Assembly (NCBI RefSeq): GCF_013248975.1
Contig: NZ_JABRWH010000001.1
Location: 124,001 to 188,000 of the forward strand
Length of the DNA stretch: 64,000 nt
Reading direction: 5' to 3'
From: Neobacillus endophyticus
GTDB lineage: Bacteria; Bacillota; Bacilli; Bacillales; Cytobacillaceae
How positions within the stretch are numbered: position 1 is the first letter of the stretch; every line of letters begins with the position of its first letter. Below the pieces are notes generated by a model. That model was not told the DNA's origin. It worked only from the letters and a program-made list of their open reading frames with translations, and ran no database searches. The position numbers and the translations under genes were made by a program. Shown piece after piece: positions 1 to 8,802 of this stretch.

Positions 1-16
1 ATACAATTTTCTTCAT
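1..16 (-). CDS. 5' end of an unidentified minus-strand gene (partial)
   Basis: Read on the minus strand, an ATG at 16-14 opens MKKIV and runs off the window edge. It is preceded by two G-rich stretches, AAAGGGGAG and AAAGGG, the first at good Shine-Dalgarno spacing. An extended -10 (TGTTATAAT, 84-92) lies about 70 bases upstream. Only five codons are visible, so no function can be given. The orientation matches the minus-strand backbone of the rest of the window and makes the gene divergent from the pilin cluster at 362. Confidence 0.4.
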
Positions 17-361
17 CCCTTTCTCCCCTTTCTAGTTCTTTCTATTTATCAAAAAACTGTCAAATTTTTATGTCTTTTGTATTATTATAACAAAACCGCA
101 AAATATAACTAGATAGTTTGTCATAGGTTGATGATTTTTTTTCGGTAAATAAAACATAATGAAAATGATTTTCCAGTATATAGTACAAATTTTTTGTTTA
201 TGAGATATTAATCCATAATCTACTGCCTACCCCTACATAAAATCATTTCGATATTTTTTCAATTATTCAAAATTTCGTATTTTCCATCAAAATACTGACG
301 AAATTTACTAACTGAATATTGTATAATACTAATAAGTAATTTCAAATGAAGGCGGAAAATT
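17..361. promoter_or_regulatory. AT-rich divergent intergenic region upstream of the pilin cluster
   Basis: This stretch of about 345 bases holds no gene I can support. On the minus strand TGTTATAAT at 84-92 is an extended -10 that would serve the gene starting at 16. On the + strand TATAAT at 322-327 lies 34 bases before the first pilin start, but I see no good -35 at 16-18 bases. The rest is AT-rich without a clear repeat. Confidence 0.4.
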
Positions 362-799
362 ATGAAGAAATATTTCCATAACCAAAAAGGACTGACATTA
401 ATCGAAATCCTCATATCAATTGTCCTGCTTACCGTTATATTAACTTCATTTATGGGTTTTTTTACTCAGTCTGCCATCTTCAACAAACATAACAATGTTA
501 AACTTGATACCATTCAAACGGCACAAAAAATAAAAAACCTAATAAATACAAATATGACGAAAAATATTTTGCTAAATGATAATAAAATTGATGCTCTAGG
601 CACGATCCAAACTACCAAACTAGATGCGGCCTATTTAAGTAAATATTTCAATCCTCAAACTTCTTATAATTATTGGGTGGAATTGAGCAATAGTCTCATA
701 CCAAATTCAACAACAAAATTAATTCAGGTAAAAATTGTTGTTCAGGATCCAAAGAATATAAACAATCAGTCAGTCACTTATACTTATATTAGAGGGTGA
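362..799 (+). CDS. type IV pilin-like protein (prepilin N-terminal motif), 145 aa
   Basis: The protein begins with a short basic leader followed by QKG-LTLIE and a hydrophobic helix (about residues 11-35). This is the class III signal cut by a prepilin peptidase between Gly and Leu, with the conserved Glu at mature position 5. Such proteins are laid into type IV pili or competence/secretion pseudopili at the outer face of the membrane. The rest is a polar, Asn- and Thr-rich head without a family I recognise. The gene opens a three-gene cluster and is followed after nine bases by the next prepilin. No pilus motor, platform protein or peptidase lies in the window, so the assembly system is unknown. 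Minor pseudopilin is the best guess. Confidence 0.8.
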   Translation: MKKYFHNQKGLTLIEILISIVLLTVILTSFMGFFTQSAIFNKHNNVKLDTIQTAQKIKNLINTNMTKNILLNDNKIDALGTIQTTKLDAAYLSKYFNPQTSYNYWVELSNSLIPNSTTKLIQVKIVVQDPKNINNQSVTYTYIRG

Positions 800-808
800 A
801 AGGGAGCC

Positions 809-1243
809 ATGAAGAATGAGAGTGGACTCACCATAATAGAATTGTTAGTAACCATCTTCATCCTATTTATTATTTCTTCTATTTTGTACAGCGTTTTAAT
901 AGGAATCAATAAAAACTCACAGCAAATTTCATCCAATACCAATTTGGAAGAAGAAGCTAATATCGCCCTTACTACTATAAAGAACTTTCAGTTAACTAAA
1001 AGTATTTATGTACTATCATTTGATTCTAATAAGAAAGTTTATTTAATAGGAAATTCGTCACCAAGCCAACCATTAGGCAGCACTGATATTTCAAAGCTCA
1101 CAATTGATGATGGTTATGGATCAACGATTCCCTCCTCTCCTAACATGAAAACTATTAATACCGCTACATCCAAATCCATTTCTGTTCATATAGAACTAGG
1201 AAATGGGATATATAAATTTGATACGATCATTAAAAAGTATTAA
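809..1243 (+). CDS. type IV pilin-like protein (GspJ/ComGF-like size), 144 aa
   Basis: The N-terminus reads MKNESG-LTIIELL and then one hydrophobic helix (about residues 7-30). This is a prepilin peptidase site with Glu at mature position 5. A GGGAG ribosome binding site precedes the ATG, nine bases after the previous gene, so the two are probably cotranscribed. The mature head is polar and short. The size and its place as second of three resemble minor pseudopilin operons, in which several low-abundance subunits prime the fibre. No specific subfamily can be assigned by eye. Confidence 0.78.
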   Translation: MKNESGLTIIELLVTIFILFIISSILYSVLIGINKNSQQISSNTNLEEEANIALTTIKNFQLTKSIYVLSFDSNKKVYLIGNSSPSQPLGSTDISKLTIDDGYGSTIPSSPNMKTINTATSKSISVHIELGNGIYKFDTIIKKY

Positions 1244-1254
1244 GGGATGAAATT

Positions 1255-2211
1255 ATGATTAGAAATGAAAAAGGGTACACCTTAATTCTGGTACTGATTA
1301 TTATGTCTGTTTCCATGATCCTTTCTCTTGGTTTAATAGGTGGGACTTTGACTGCTAGTAAGCAGTTTAATAAAACGGACAACCGGAACAAAGCCACTGA
1401 TTTGGCAGAGATGGGGGTAACCTATTTCCTCCAAGTAAATAACAGCGTGCTTCAAGAGGCAAAAAATAGTAATCCCTCCAATTTTTGTTCAACATTTACA
1501 TCTATTATAAAAGATCAAAATAACACACGTGGGTATTACACGAATAAAAATGTTGATGGAAATAATAGGTACCAAATTACATTAGACAATAACCTGACTT
1601 CTTCGTGCAGTACGAATCCAAATAGCTTTAAAGTTGTTTTCTATAGTACCGGAACTACTGATACAAATGAAAAGGCTACACTTACAGGCACATTTACCAT
1701 CTCTAAACAATCGATTTCATATCCTAGGTCTGGTGAAAGTGCACCAAATCAAAGTAATTTTTCAAAACGATCCTATCTTTATAATGAAGCATCCAATACT
1801 GGAAATAAATATTATTATGGAGATATTACCTATAATGATCAGCCAAAAGATGTAACTTTATATAATACTGCCTGGTTTAATTCCATCACGTTACTTGGCG
1901 GCCGAACACTTACTATAAATAATGATGCTATATTTAATAACATTTCTAACATGAGTGATATTTCGATGAACGGCCAATCCAATATTACAGTAAATGGGGA
2001 TGCCATTTTCTACGGCCAAAAACCTGTGAAACAGACTCAAAAAACCTCTATTTGTGTAACCGGAAATCCATATTATGTGCAGAATGGGGTTCTAACACCT
2101 TTTACAGACTTCGGAGATTATTTTCAATTAACTTCTGGTTGCCAACAAACTTCCCCAGTATCAAGCTGGGTATTTGATAATAATACTGGAGTCACCGTTA
2201 ATTATAATTAA
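1255..2211 (+). CDS. large minor pilin-like protein without Glu5, 318 aa
   Basis: The start MIRNEKG-YTLILVLIIM looks like a prepilin leader and helix, but mature position 5 is Leu instead of the usual Glu. In GspK-type and PilX-like tip subunits that Glu is also missing. The head is large. Its second half (about residues 190-260) has short beta-rich repeats around NNDAIF and NGDAIF, recalling polymer-forming (bactofilin-like) beta folds. Four Cys residues (FCST, SSCS, SICV, SGCQ) could make disulphides outside the cell. It lies 11 bases after the second pilin and is followed by a strong terminator. A tip or priming subunit is an inference from these features. Confidence 0.7.
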   Translation: MIRNEKGYTLILVLIIMSVSMILSLGLIGGTLTASKQFNKTDNRNKATDLAEMGVTYFLQVNNSVLQEAKNSNPSNFCSTFTSIIKDQNNTRGYYTNKNVDGNNRYQITLDNNLTSSCSTNPNSFKVVFYSTGTTDTNEKATLTGTFTISKQSISYPRSGESAPNQSNFSKRSYLYNEASNTGNKYYYGDITYNDQPKDVTLYNTAWFNSITLLGGRTLTINNDAIFNNISNMSDISMNGQSNITVNGDAIFYGQKPVKQTQKTSICVTGNPYYVQNGVLTPFTDFGDYFQLTSGCQQTSPVSSWVFDNNTGVTVNYN

Positions 2212-2257
2212 ATATAGGGGTATGAAAGATCCTCCTTGATGCATAGCTTTTTCAGAG

Positions 2258-2299
2258 TAAAACAAAAAGCCGAATCACACGATTCGGCTTTTTGTTTTA
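2258..2299. terminator. bidirectional terminator between pilin cluster and diguanylate cyclase
   Basis: A perfect 19-base inverted repeat with an ACAC loop. The GC core is GCCGAATC/GATTCGGC, flanked by A-rich and T-rich arms on both sides, so it can end transcription from both converging units. Confidence 0.9.
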
Positions 2300-2302
2300 A
2301 CC

Positions 2303-4024
2303 TTAACACGATGAATACTCCGCTACTCGATTCCTCCCAGCACGCTTTGCACCGACATATAATGCCCTGTCAGCATGACGGATCAGCGAAAGATAATCCT
2401 CTGCATCTTCAGGAGCGCTTGCTACACCTATGGAGGCAGTGATTTTAATTTGCTGCTGTTTATGATCATGTTCTAACGATTGAGTAATCGTAAACGGCCA
2501 GTTGGCAATTGATTGCCTGATTCGTTCCGCTATGTTTATTGCATCGTTCTTTGGTGTATCCGGAAGGAGAACCACAAATTCTTCTCCACCATAACGAGCA
2601 ATGGTTCCAGTTTCTCCAAGCAATTTACTAAGTCTGCTTGCTAATTCACACAAAACTTCATTTCCGCTTTGGTGGCCATAGTTATCATTCACTGATTTAA
2701 AATGATCAATATCGAGAATGATTATTGACAGCATATTCCTCTCAAAATTAAAAAGCTTATCAAACTCATATGTTAACACATTTTCAAAATAACGATAGTT
2801 ATATAATTTTGTTAATGCACAGCGTTCGCTTTGCATTTTCGCCAATTCATAATGTTTGGCGTTCTCCATTGCCACAGCAAAATATGAACATAGGATATCA
2901 GCAATCATCAGCTGATACTTTTCATAGGCCCTTTTACGCTTGGAGGCGAGTAATAACACACCAATCACCTTTTTATTACGGATAATGGGGACGCTTAGTA
3001 TACTTTCCGCATTATAGGGCATGTATCCTTTCGTATACGTTTTCCACTCATTACTAGATTTGAAAAGATATGATTTCTCCTTGGCCCATACCATTCCGAA
3101 AATGTCTTCATTCTTTTTCATTGCAGGCAAGTATGTATCCATAACTTTTCCTGCCTCCATACCGCGCGACAGGATCAGCTCCTCTCCCGTTGCTTCAAAA
3201 ATATAGGCATAATCTACAGGAAGCATTTCACTGAACTTTTGTAAGAACAGGTCGATAACGTCATCTACTTTAAGACGTTCAGCCATCTGATGTCCAATTT
3301 CCGCTGCTTTTTGCAAATATTCATTGATCTTTTGGCTGGAATAATAAAGATTAAAAATAATCGATAAACTAACAAAAGGAATCCCGACAAACACGATGGC
3401 CAATAAACCAAATTGATAATAGAGAATATATAAAACTATACCAATCGGAAATGTAATAATCGTCGTAAGCGTTTCCACATAGAAGTCTTTGCCAAAATAG
3501 GATTCTTTTATATTGTAAATAAAATATAAAATAAATGAAAAAATGACCTGATTTACGGCATAATAAAGAACAGCATACAGGATCGTAAGCCGTAGTGAAC
3601 TAGTATCGGCAGCGATATCAGGACCAGTATGTCCACCTAGTAAATAATAGATCACTCCGCTGATAAAAGACACAAGAAAAAACATATTCGAATTGATAGG
3701 CAGCCGAAATAATTGATCTTTCCGCAATATTCTTAACTTGCTTGATAAAACTAAAAATGCGATTTGAGCAAAAAGCATCTCCATAAATAGCCCAAATTTT
3801 AAAAAGACTACAAGTGTGACCCATTGGATTAAAAAAATAAACATTTCATTGATGACAATTGGCATGGAAGCAACGAGACAGGTTAATAGTAAAAATGCCG
3901 CTGCCTCCAGCCAATGTCCTGATATATGAGGAGGATAAGCGCGATAGGTATACCACATGCCTGTTGGAACCAACAAAATCCAAATAAGAAAAATCATTCT
4001 TTTGATTTGTGGTTTGACCTGCAT
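2303..4024 (-). CDS. membrane-bound GAF-GGDEF diguanylate cyclase, 573 aa
   Basis: Likely makes cyclic di-GMP from two GTP. Residues 1-215 contain about seven hydrophobic segments, residues about 230-385 fit a GAF-type sensor, and residues about 405-570 form a GGDEF domain with the intact catalytic signature RYGGEEF near residue 480. The segment before it (GETGTIARY) lacks the RxxD inhibitory site, so classical product inhibition is not expected. The start has the strong ribosome site AGGGGGG. The gene lies downstream of folC and faces the pilin cluster across a shared terminator. As c-di-GMP often controls surface fibres, a link is possible but not shown. The sensed signal is unknown. Confidence 0.88.
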   Translation of the reverse strand: MQVKPQIKRMIFLIWILLVPTGMWYTYRAYPPHISGHWLEAAAFLLLTCLVASMPIVINEMFIFLIQWVTLVVFLKFGLFMEMLFAQIAFLVLSSKLRILRKDQLFRLPINSNMFFLVSFISGVIYYLLGGHTGPDIAADTSSLRLTILYAVLYYAVNQVIFSFILYFIYNIKESYFGKDFYVETLTTIITFPIGIVLYILYYQFGLLAIVFVGIPFVSLSIIFNLYYSSQKINEYLQKAAEIGHQMAERLKVDDVIDLFLQKFSEMLPVDYAYIFEATGEELILSRGMEAGKVMDTYLPAMKKNEDIFGMVWAKEKSYLFKSSNEWKTYTKGYMPYNAESILSVPIIRNKKVIGVLLLASKRKRAYEKYQLMIADILCSYFAVAMENAKHYELAKMQSERCALTKLYNYRYFENVLTYEFDKLFNFERNMLSIIILDIDHFKSVNDNYGHQSGNEVLCELASRLSKLLGETGTIARYGGEEFVVLLPDTPKNDAINIAERIRQSIANWPFTITQSLEHDHKQQQIKITASIGVASAPEDAEDYLSLIRHADRALYVGAKRAGRNRVAEYSSC

Positions 4025-4093
4025 CTTATCCCCCCTGTCGATAAAATCTTTAAGTCAAGATAATATTTATTCTAGCAAATAGTTACAGATTTG

Positions 4094-5416
4094 TCACAAA
4101 GAAATCGTCAAATTTTTCAAACAAAACTTTAAATATGGTTTGACTTCGGAAATAAAATAGAGAGAACCTGTAACGACCATCATACTATCATCATTTATAT
4201 TTGGAATTTCTTCTAATAGATAGGTTTTCCAATCATCCACTGCTAGTTTATTTGACGAATTGCTCATTTCCAGCAATTCCACAGCTGTGGCGGCTCTAGG
4301 ATAATCAAAACTGACAAAAGTAATTTGAGTGGCAATTTGATCAAGTTTTGCGATCATTTTATCAAACTTTTTATCCCTTAATGCCGCAAAAACAATATGA
4401 ATAGTTCGATTGGCATAACGTTTAGCCAATTCTTGAACCAATACGGATATTCCTTCATCATTATGAGCGCCATCTACGATCACTAAAGGGCTTTCTGATA
4501 ATATTTCAAATCTGCCCGGCCAATATGCTTGTAGCAAGCCTTTTCGGATTGCTCTCTCCGTAATATTAAATAGTCCTTTTTGATTTAAATATTGGGAGAC
4601 GCTGACTGCTAATGAAGCATTTTCAATTTGATGGCGGCCCATCATACTAATTTTAAGTTTTTCTAGTATCCCTTCCTCCGTTTTAAGAGTAAAAATCTCA
4701 CCCTTTTCGAGCGATTCATGTTCGGTAATCAAAAACTCATGGCCCAGACGGTAAACAGGTGCCTGCATTTTCTCTGCATATTCTTCTATTACCTTTAAAG
4801 CACCTAAGTGGCTAACTGCCGTAAAAATAGGCATTTGCTGCTTTATAATTCCTGCCTTTTCAAATGCAATCTCCTCATGAGTACTGCCCAGAATATTCGT
4901 ATGGTCAAGACCAATATTCGTAATAATGGAGGACAATGGTTTCAAAATATTCGTTGAATCAAAACGCCCGCCTAATCCAACCTCGAAAAGAACGATATCG
5001 GCATTTGACCTATTGGCAAAATAATAAAATGCCATCGCCGTTATAACTTCAAACTCGGTGGGACCACCAAGCTCTGTTTCCTCCAACTCTTTTGCCAGAG
5101 GGGCAATCACGTTCGCCAGCTCGAGAATTTCATGGTCACTGATTGGCTTTCCATTTATACTGATTCTTTCATTAAAGTGTTCAATATATGGTGATGTAAA
5201 CGTTCCAACTGTATAGCCTGACGCTTGAAGAATCGAGCGAAGAAATGTAACAGTAGAACCTTTTCCATTTGTACCGCCGATATGAACAGCTTTTATTTTT
5301 GTTTCCGGATGATCCAGCTTGTCCATCATCCATTCCATTCGAATTAAACCTGGTTTGATCCCAAGTCTAAGCCTTCCATGAATCCAGTTGAGTGCTTCTT
5401 GATAGGTAGTAAACAT
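4094..5416 (-). CDS. folC: folylpolyglutamate synthase / dihydrofolate synthase
   Basis: Adds glutamate to dihydropteroate and to folates with ATP in the cytosol, which gives and retains the folate cofactors. The P-loop GGTNGKGST is at about residues 47-55, followed by the Mur ligase-like central domain and the C-terminal domain with VDGAHN near residue 315. I start at the ATG at 5416 (MFTTYQEALNW) because GGGGTG lies seven bases before it; the upstream in-frame Met has no such site. It follows valS by 64 bases, the usual Bacillus order. Confidence 0.95.
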   Translation of the reverse strand: MFTTYQEALNWIHGRLRLGIKPGLIRMEWMMDKLDHPETKIKAVHIGGTNGKGSTVTFLRSILQASGYTVGTFTSPYIEHFNERISINGKPISDHEILELANVIAPLAKELEETELGGPTEFEVITAMAFYYFANRSNADIVLFEVGLGGRFDSTNILKPLSSIITNIGLDHTNILGSTHEEIAFEKAGIIKQQMPIFTAVSHLGALKVIEEYAEKMQAPVYRLGHEFLITEHESLEKGEIFTLKTEEGILEKLKISMMGRHQIENASLAVSVSQYLNQKGLFNITERAIRKGLLQAYWPGRFEILSESPLVIVDGAHNDEGISVLVQELAKRYANRTIHIVFAALRDKKFDKMIAKLDQIATQITFVSFDYPRAATAVELLEMSNSSNKLAVDDWKTYLLEEIPNINDDSMMVVTGSLYFISEVKPYLKFCLKNLTISL

Positions 5417-5447
5417 GTTATGACACCCCATTTTTTCTGTAATAGGA

Positions 5448-5476
5448 GGAGGCGAATCCGCTTGGATTCGCCTTCC
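5448..5476. other. hairpin between valS and folC
   Basis: A 12-base-pair stem (GGAGGCGAATCC against GGATTCGCCTTCC with one wobble, four-base loop) lies just after the valS stop. No U-run follows on the minus strand, so it is a weak terminator at best. It may act as an RNA processing or stability element between the two genes. Confidence 0.5.
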
Positions 5477-5480
5477 CTTA

Positions 5481-8126
5481 TTATATACCTTTCAGTTCTT
5501 TTAAACGAGACTCAACAACAGATCTTTTCTCAAGATAATCATTTTCTTTTGCTCGTTCTTCTGCAATTACATTTTCAGGTGCTTTTTTGATAAATCCTTC
5601 ATTGCCTAATTTTTTCTGAACTCTTTCTACTTCTTTATTTAAACGTTCGTATTCCTTTTGAAGACGGGCAATTTCTTCCTCAATATTGATCAAGCCTTCA
5701 AGAGGTAAAATGATTTCTACTCCTGTAACGACAGCGGTCATAGCTTTTTCAGGTGCCTCGACTTGGATTCCCATTTGTAATGATTCTGGGTTACAGAAGC
5801 GTTCGATATAGCCTCGGTTTTTCTCGATTGCTTTAAGCGTATTTTCATCCTTTGCTTTAACGAGCATTTTGATTTTTTTGCTTAAAGGTGTATTAACTTC
5901 TGCTCGAATATTCCTTACCGAACGAATGATTTCCATCAAGAGTTTCATTTCCTGTGCCGCTTCTTCATCTGTAAGCTCCGGTTTTACAACAGGCCAGCTT
6001 GCCGTTGTCACTGATTCACCTGAGTGAGGGAGATTTTGCCAAATTTCCTCGGTAATGAATGGCATAAATGGATGAAGTAATCTCATCGTTTGATCTAGAA
6101 CATATGCAAGAATAGAACGCGTCGTTTTCTTTGCAGCTTCATCATCACCGTATAGTGGCAGCTTCGCCATTTCAATGTACCAATCACAGAAGTCATCCCA
6201 GATAAAGTTATAAAGGGCTCGACCGACTTCTCCAAATTCATAGCGTTCCGAAAGTTTGGTCACATGGTCAATTGTTTCATTCAAGCGTGTTAAAATCCAC
6301 TTGTCGGCAACAGATTTTTCACCGTTAAAATCAATTTCATCATATGCCAGCCCATTCATATTCATTAAAGCAAATCGGGAGGCATTCCAAATCTTATTTG
6401 CAAAATTCCAGGTTGCTTCTACCTTTTCCGTGCTGTAACGTAAATCCTGTCCTGGAGATGTACCCGTTGACAAGAAGTATCTTAAAGAGTCAGCACCATA
6501 TTGATCAATTACATCCATTGGATCGACACCGTTGCCTAACGACTTACTCATTTTGCGTCCCTGTTCATCACGAACAAGACCATGAATTAATACATCTTTA
6601 AATGGACGCTCACCAGTAAATTCAATGGATTGGAAAATCATCCGTGAAACCCAGAAGAAGATAATATCATAACCGGTCACTAAAACATCTGTTGGGAAGA
6701 AGCGCTTGAAATCCACCGCATCCAAGTCTGGCCAGCCCATTGTAGAAAACGGCCACAAAGCAGAACTGAACCAAGTATCTAATACATCTTTATCCTGTTC
6801 CCAATTTTCGATATCTACCGGCGGTTCGTGAGCAACAAATACTTCCCCGGTTTTTTTGTGATACCACGCAGGTATTCTGTGACCCCACCATAGCTGTCTG
6901 GAAATACACCAATCGCGGATGTTTTCCATCCAGTGCAGGTATGTCTTTTCAAATCGGTCAGGAACGAAGTTGACTTTATTTTCTTTAGATTGCAGGGCAA
7001 TCGCTTCATCGGCTAATGGCTGCATTTTCACGAACCATTGGGTTGATAAATAGGGCTCCACAACTGCCCCGCTGCGTTCTGAATGACCAACAGAGTGAAG
7101 GTGGTCTTCAATTTTAAACAGTACGCCTTGTTCTTGAAGATCTTTAACAATTTGCTTACGGCATTCAAATCGATCCAGTCCTTGATATTTGCCTGCTTTT
7201 TCATTCATCGTTCCGTCTTCATTCATAACTAGAATACGCTCAAGATTATGGCGGTTGCCTAATTCAAAATCATTCGGGTCATGAGCCGGCGTAATTTTAA
7301 CTGCCCCAGAACCAAATTCCATATCCACATAATCATCGCCAACAATTGGAATTTCTCTGCCGACGATTGGCAAAATCACTTTCTTGCCAATTAAATGTTT
7401 GTAGCGTTCATCTTCTGGATGTACAGCAACTGCTGTATCGCCGAGCATTGTTTCCGGACGGGTTGTGGCAACTTCAATATGACCAGAACCATCTGCTAAC
7501 GGATATCTTAAATGATAAAAAGCACCTTGAACGTCTTTATAAATAACTTCGATATCAGATAATGCAGTTTTAGTGGAAGGATCCCAGTTAATGATATATT
7601 CACCACGGTAGATCAAGCCTTTTTTATAAAGAGTAACAAATACCTCACGAACGGCCTTGGATAATCCTTCATCAAGCGTGAACCGCTCGCGGGAGTAGTC
7701 AAGACCGAGGCCTAGTTTTGACCACTGCTGGCGGATATGAGAAGCATACTCTTCCTTCCATTTCCAAGTTTCTTCAACAAACTTCTCGCGGCCCAAATCA
7801 TAACGGCTTTTTCCTTCACTGCGTAATTTTGCTTCCACTTTTGCCTGTGTTGCTATCCCAGCATGATCCATTCCTGGCAGCCATAAAACATCATAGCCCT
7901 GCATCCGCTTCATCCTGGTAATAATATCTTGAAGTGTCGTATCCCAAGCATGCCCTAAATGCAGCTTACCAGTAACATTCGGCGGTGGAATGACAATTGT
8001 GTACGGCTGTTTAGCTTCATCTGCCTCTGCTTCAAAAAACTTTCCTTGTAACCACCAGTCATAACGGCCCTTCTCAATCGTTTGTGGGTCATATTTGGTT
8101 GGCATGGTAATTTCCTTTGTTTCCAT
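5481..8126 (-). CDS. valS: valyl-tRNA synthetase
   Basis: Charges tRNA-Val with valine in the cytosol. It is a class I enzyme: the HIGH-type motif [14 protein letters not shown] is at residues 47-60 and KMSKS is in [11 protein letters not shown] near residue 525. The editing domain lies between them, an anticodon-binding domain follows, and a coiled coil typical of ValS occupies about residues 815-881. The length of 881 is normal for the family. GGAGGAG precedes the ATG. The long leader holds a T-box with a GTC (Val) specifier, so expression should rise when uncharged tRNA-Val builds up. Confidence 0.97.
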   Translation of the reverse strand: METKEITMPTKYDPQTIEKGRYDWWLQGKFFEAEADEAKQPYTIVIPPPNVTGKLHLGHAWDTTLQDIITRMKRMQGYDVLWLPGMDHAGIATQAKVEAKLRSEGKSRYDLGREKFVEETWKWKEEYASHIRQQWSKLGLGLDYSRERFTLDEGLSKAVREVFVTLYKKGLIYRGEYIINWDPSTKTALSDIEVIYKDVQGAFYHLRYPLADGSGHIEVATTRPETMLGDTAVAVHPEDERYKHLIGKKVILPIVGREIPIVGDDYVDMEFGSGAVKITPAHDPNDFELGNRHNLERILVMNEDGTMNEKAGKYQGLDRFECRKQIVKDLQEQGVLFKIEDHLHSVGHSERSGAVVEPYLSTQWFVKMQPLADEAIALQSKENKVNFVPDRFEKTYLHWMENIRDWCISRQLWWGHRIPAWYHKKTGEVFVAHEPPVDIENWEQDKDVLDTWFSSALWPFSTMGWPDLDAVDFKRFFPTDVLVTGYDIIFFWVSRMIFQSIEFTGERPFKDVLIHGLVRDEQGRKMSKSLGNGVDPMDVIDQYGADSLRYFLSTGTSPGQDLRYSTEKVEATWNFANKIWNASRFALMNMNGLAYDEIDFNGEKSVADKWILTRLNETIDHVTKLSERYEFGEVGRALYNFIWDDFCDWYIEMAKLPLYGDDEAAKKTTRSILAYVLDQTMRLLHPFMPFITEEIWQNLPHSGESVTTASWPVVKPELTDEEAAQEMKLLMEIIRSVRNIRAEVNTPLSKKIKMLVKAKDENTLKAIEKNRGYIERFCNPESLQMGIQVEAPEKAMTAVVTGVEIILPLEGLINIEEEIARLQKEYERLNKEVERVQKKLGNEGFIKKAPENVIAEERAKENDYLEKRSVVESRLKELKGI

Positions 8127-8149
8127 AAAAAACTCCTCCTTATTGCTTC

Positions 8150-8420
8150 AGAAAAAACAAAAAACCCCATTCGTCAATAAAAGGACGAAATGGAGTTGCT
8201 TCGCGGTACCACCTTTTTTCCAATCAAACAGTTGATTGGCACTTCATCAAATAACGGATTTTATCCGTCTTCTACTAATAAGAACTGTGTCCGTTCATAG
8301 AAGAAGCTCATGGGCGACCTTCTGATGTTCTGCTTAGGAAATCTTCCAGCTACTGATTTCCCTCTCTTAAAGCAGGCTTGCATCATACTCTTCCCAATCT
8401 TTGCTGCCATTTTTAATTAT
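8150..8420 (-). promoter_or_regulatory. T-box riboswitch leader of valS
   Basis: The minus strand carries the conserved T-box core AAGGTGGTACCGCG (8202-8215) and then a terminator hairpin running into a U-rich tract (about 8152-8196). The stem I region upstream contains AGAAG followed by GTC (8316-8318), at the same place as TTC in the pheS leader, so GTC is the likely Val specifier codon. Uncharged tRNA-Val would pair with specifier and T-box and favour the antiterminator. The upstream limit is approximate. Confidence 0.92.
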
Positions 8421-8444
8421 ATTTTTATACTACCCAAAAAAGGG

Positions 8445-8458
8445 GATTGACGTCAATC
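8445..8458. promoter_or_regulatory. 14-base perfect palindrome upstream of the valS leader
   Basis: GATTGACGTCAATC is a perfect inverted repeat without spacer. It contains TTGACG, which could be part of a -35 for valS, and lies between valS and the divergent small gene at 8572. It may be an operator, but I know no regulator for it. Confidence 0.35.
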
Positions 8459-8571
8459 AGGATAACCAAATTTTTTATTGTTTATACAATATGCATTATA
8501 GTGGGAACTTTCAGGGCTAATGGAATATATATATAAAATAAATATCTGATTATATTAAGGGGGCGGTTTCG

Positions 8572-8763
8572 ATGAAGGGAAGTTTCAAGCGTTTCAAATA
8601 CCAACCTTGGTTTAGGAGTTTCCGACAATTTTGCGGTCAATTTATCGTCCCATTAATTATATTTCAAGGAATTCGCACGATCTTATTGCCGAGCGTTTTT
8701 GACATTTTTTTATTTATCATTTTGTTGCTGATCGCCTTATCCATTTATTTAGAAATAATTTAA
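8572..8763 (+). CDS. small conserved-type membrane protein, 63 aa, unknown function
   Basis: I do not recognise this protein. The first 25 residues are basic and aromatic (MKGSFKRFKYQPWFRSFRQF), followed by two hydrophobic stretches at about residues 26-38 and 42-62. This suggests a membrane-anchored peptide with a positive cytosolic N-terminus. The ATG has a good ribosome site (AGGGGG, eight bases before). It stands alone on the + strand between the valS leader and ysxE and ends in a strong hairpin. Good start signals and its own terminator make it a likely real gene. Confidence 0.65.
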   Translation: MKGSFKRFKYQPWFRSFRQFCGQFIVPLIIFQGIRTILLPSVFDIFLFIILLLIALSIYLEII

Positions 8764-8764
8764 A

Positions 8765-8802
8765 GAGCCCAGTTTGCAGTCAACTACTCTGCTGCTGGGC
8801 TC
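8765..8802. terminator. terminator shared by the small + gene and ysxE
   Basis: GAGCCCAG pairs with CTGGGCTC, with an inner GCAG/CTGC stem. On the + strand it runs into CTTCTTTT. The last codons of ysxE lie inside the hairpin, so it can also shape the end of that message. Confidence 0.7.

Noticed and set aside
2236..2442. 68-codon + strand frame after the third pilin
   Set aside because: It passes through the bidirectional terminator and into the diguanylate cyclase gene on the other strand.
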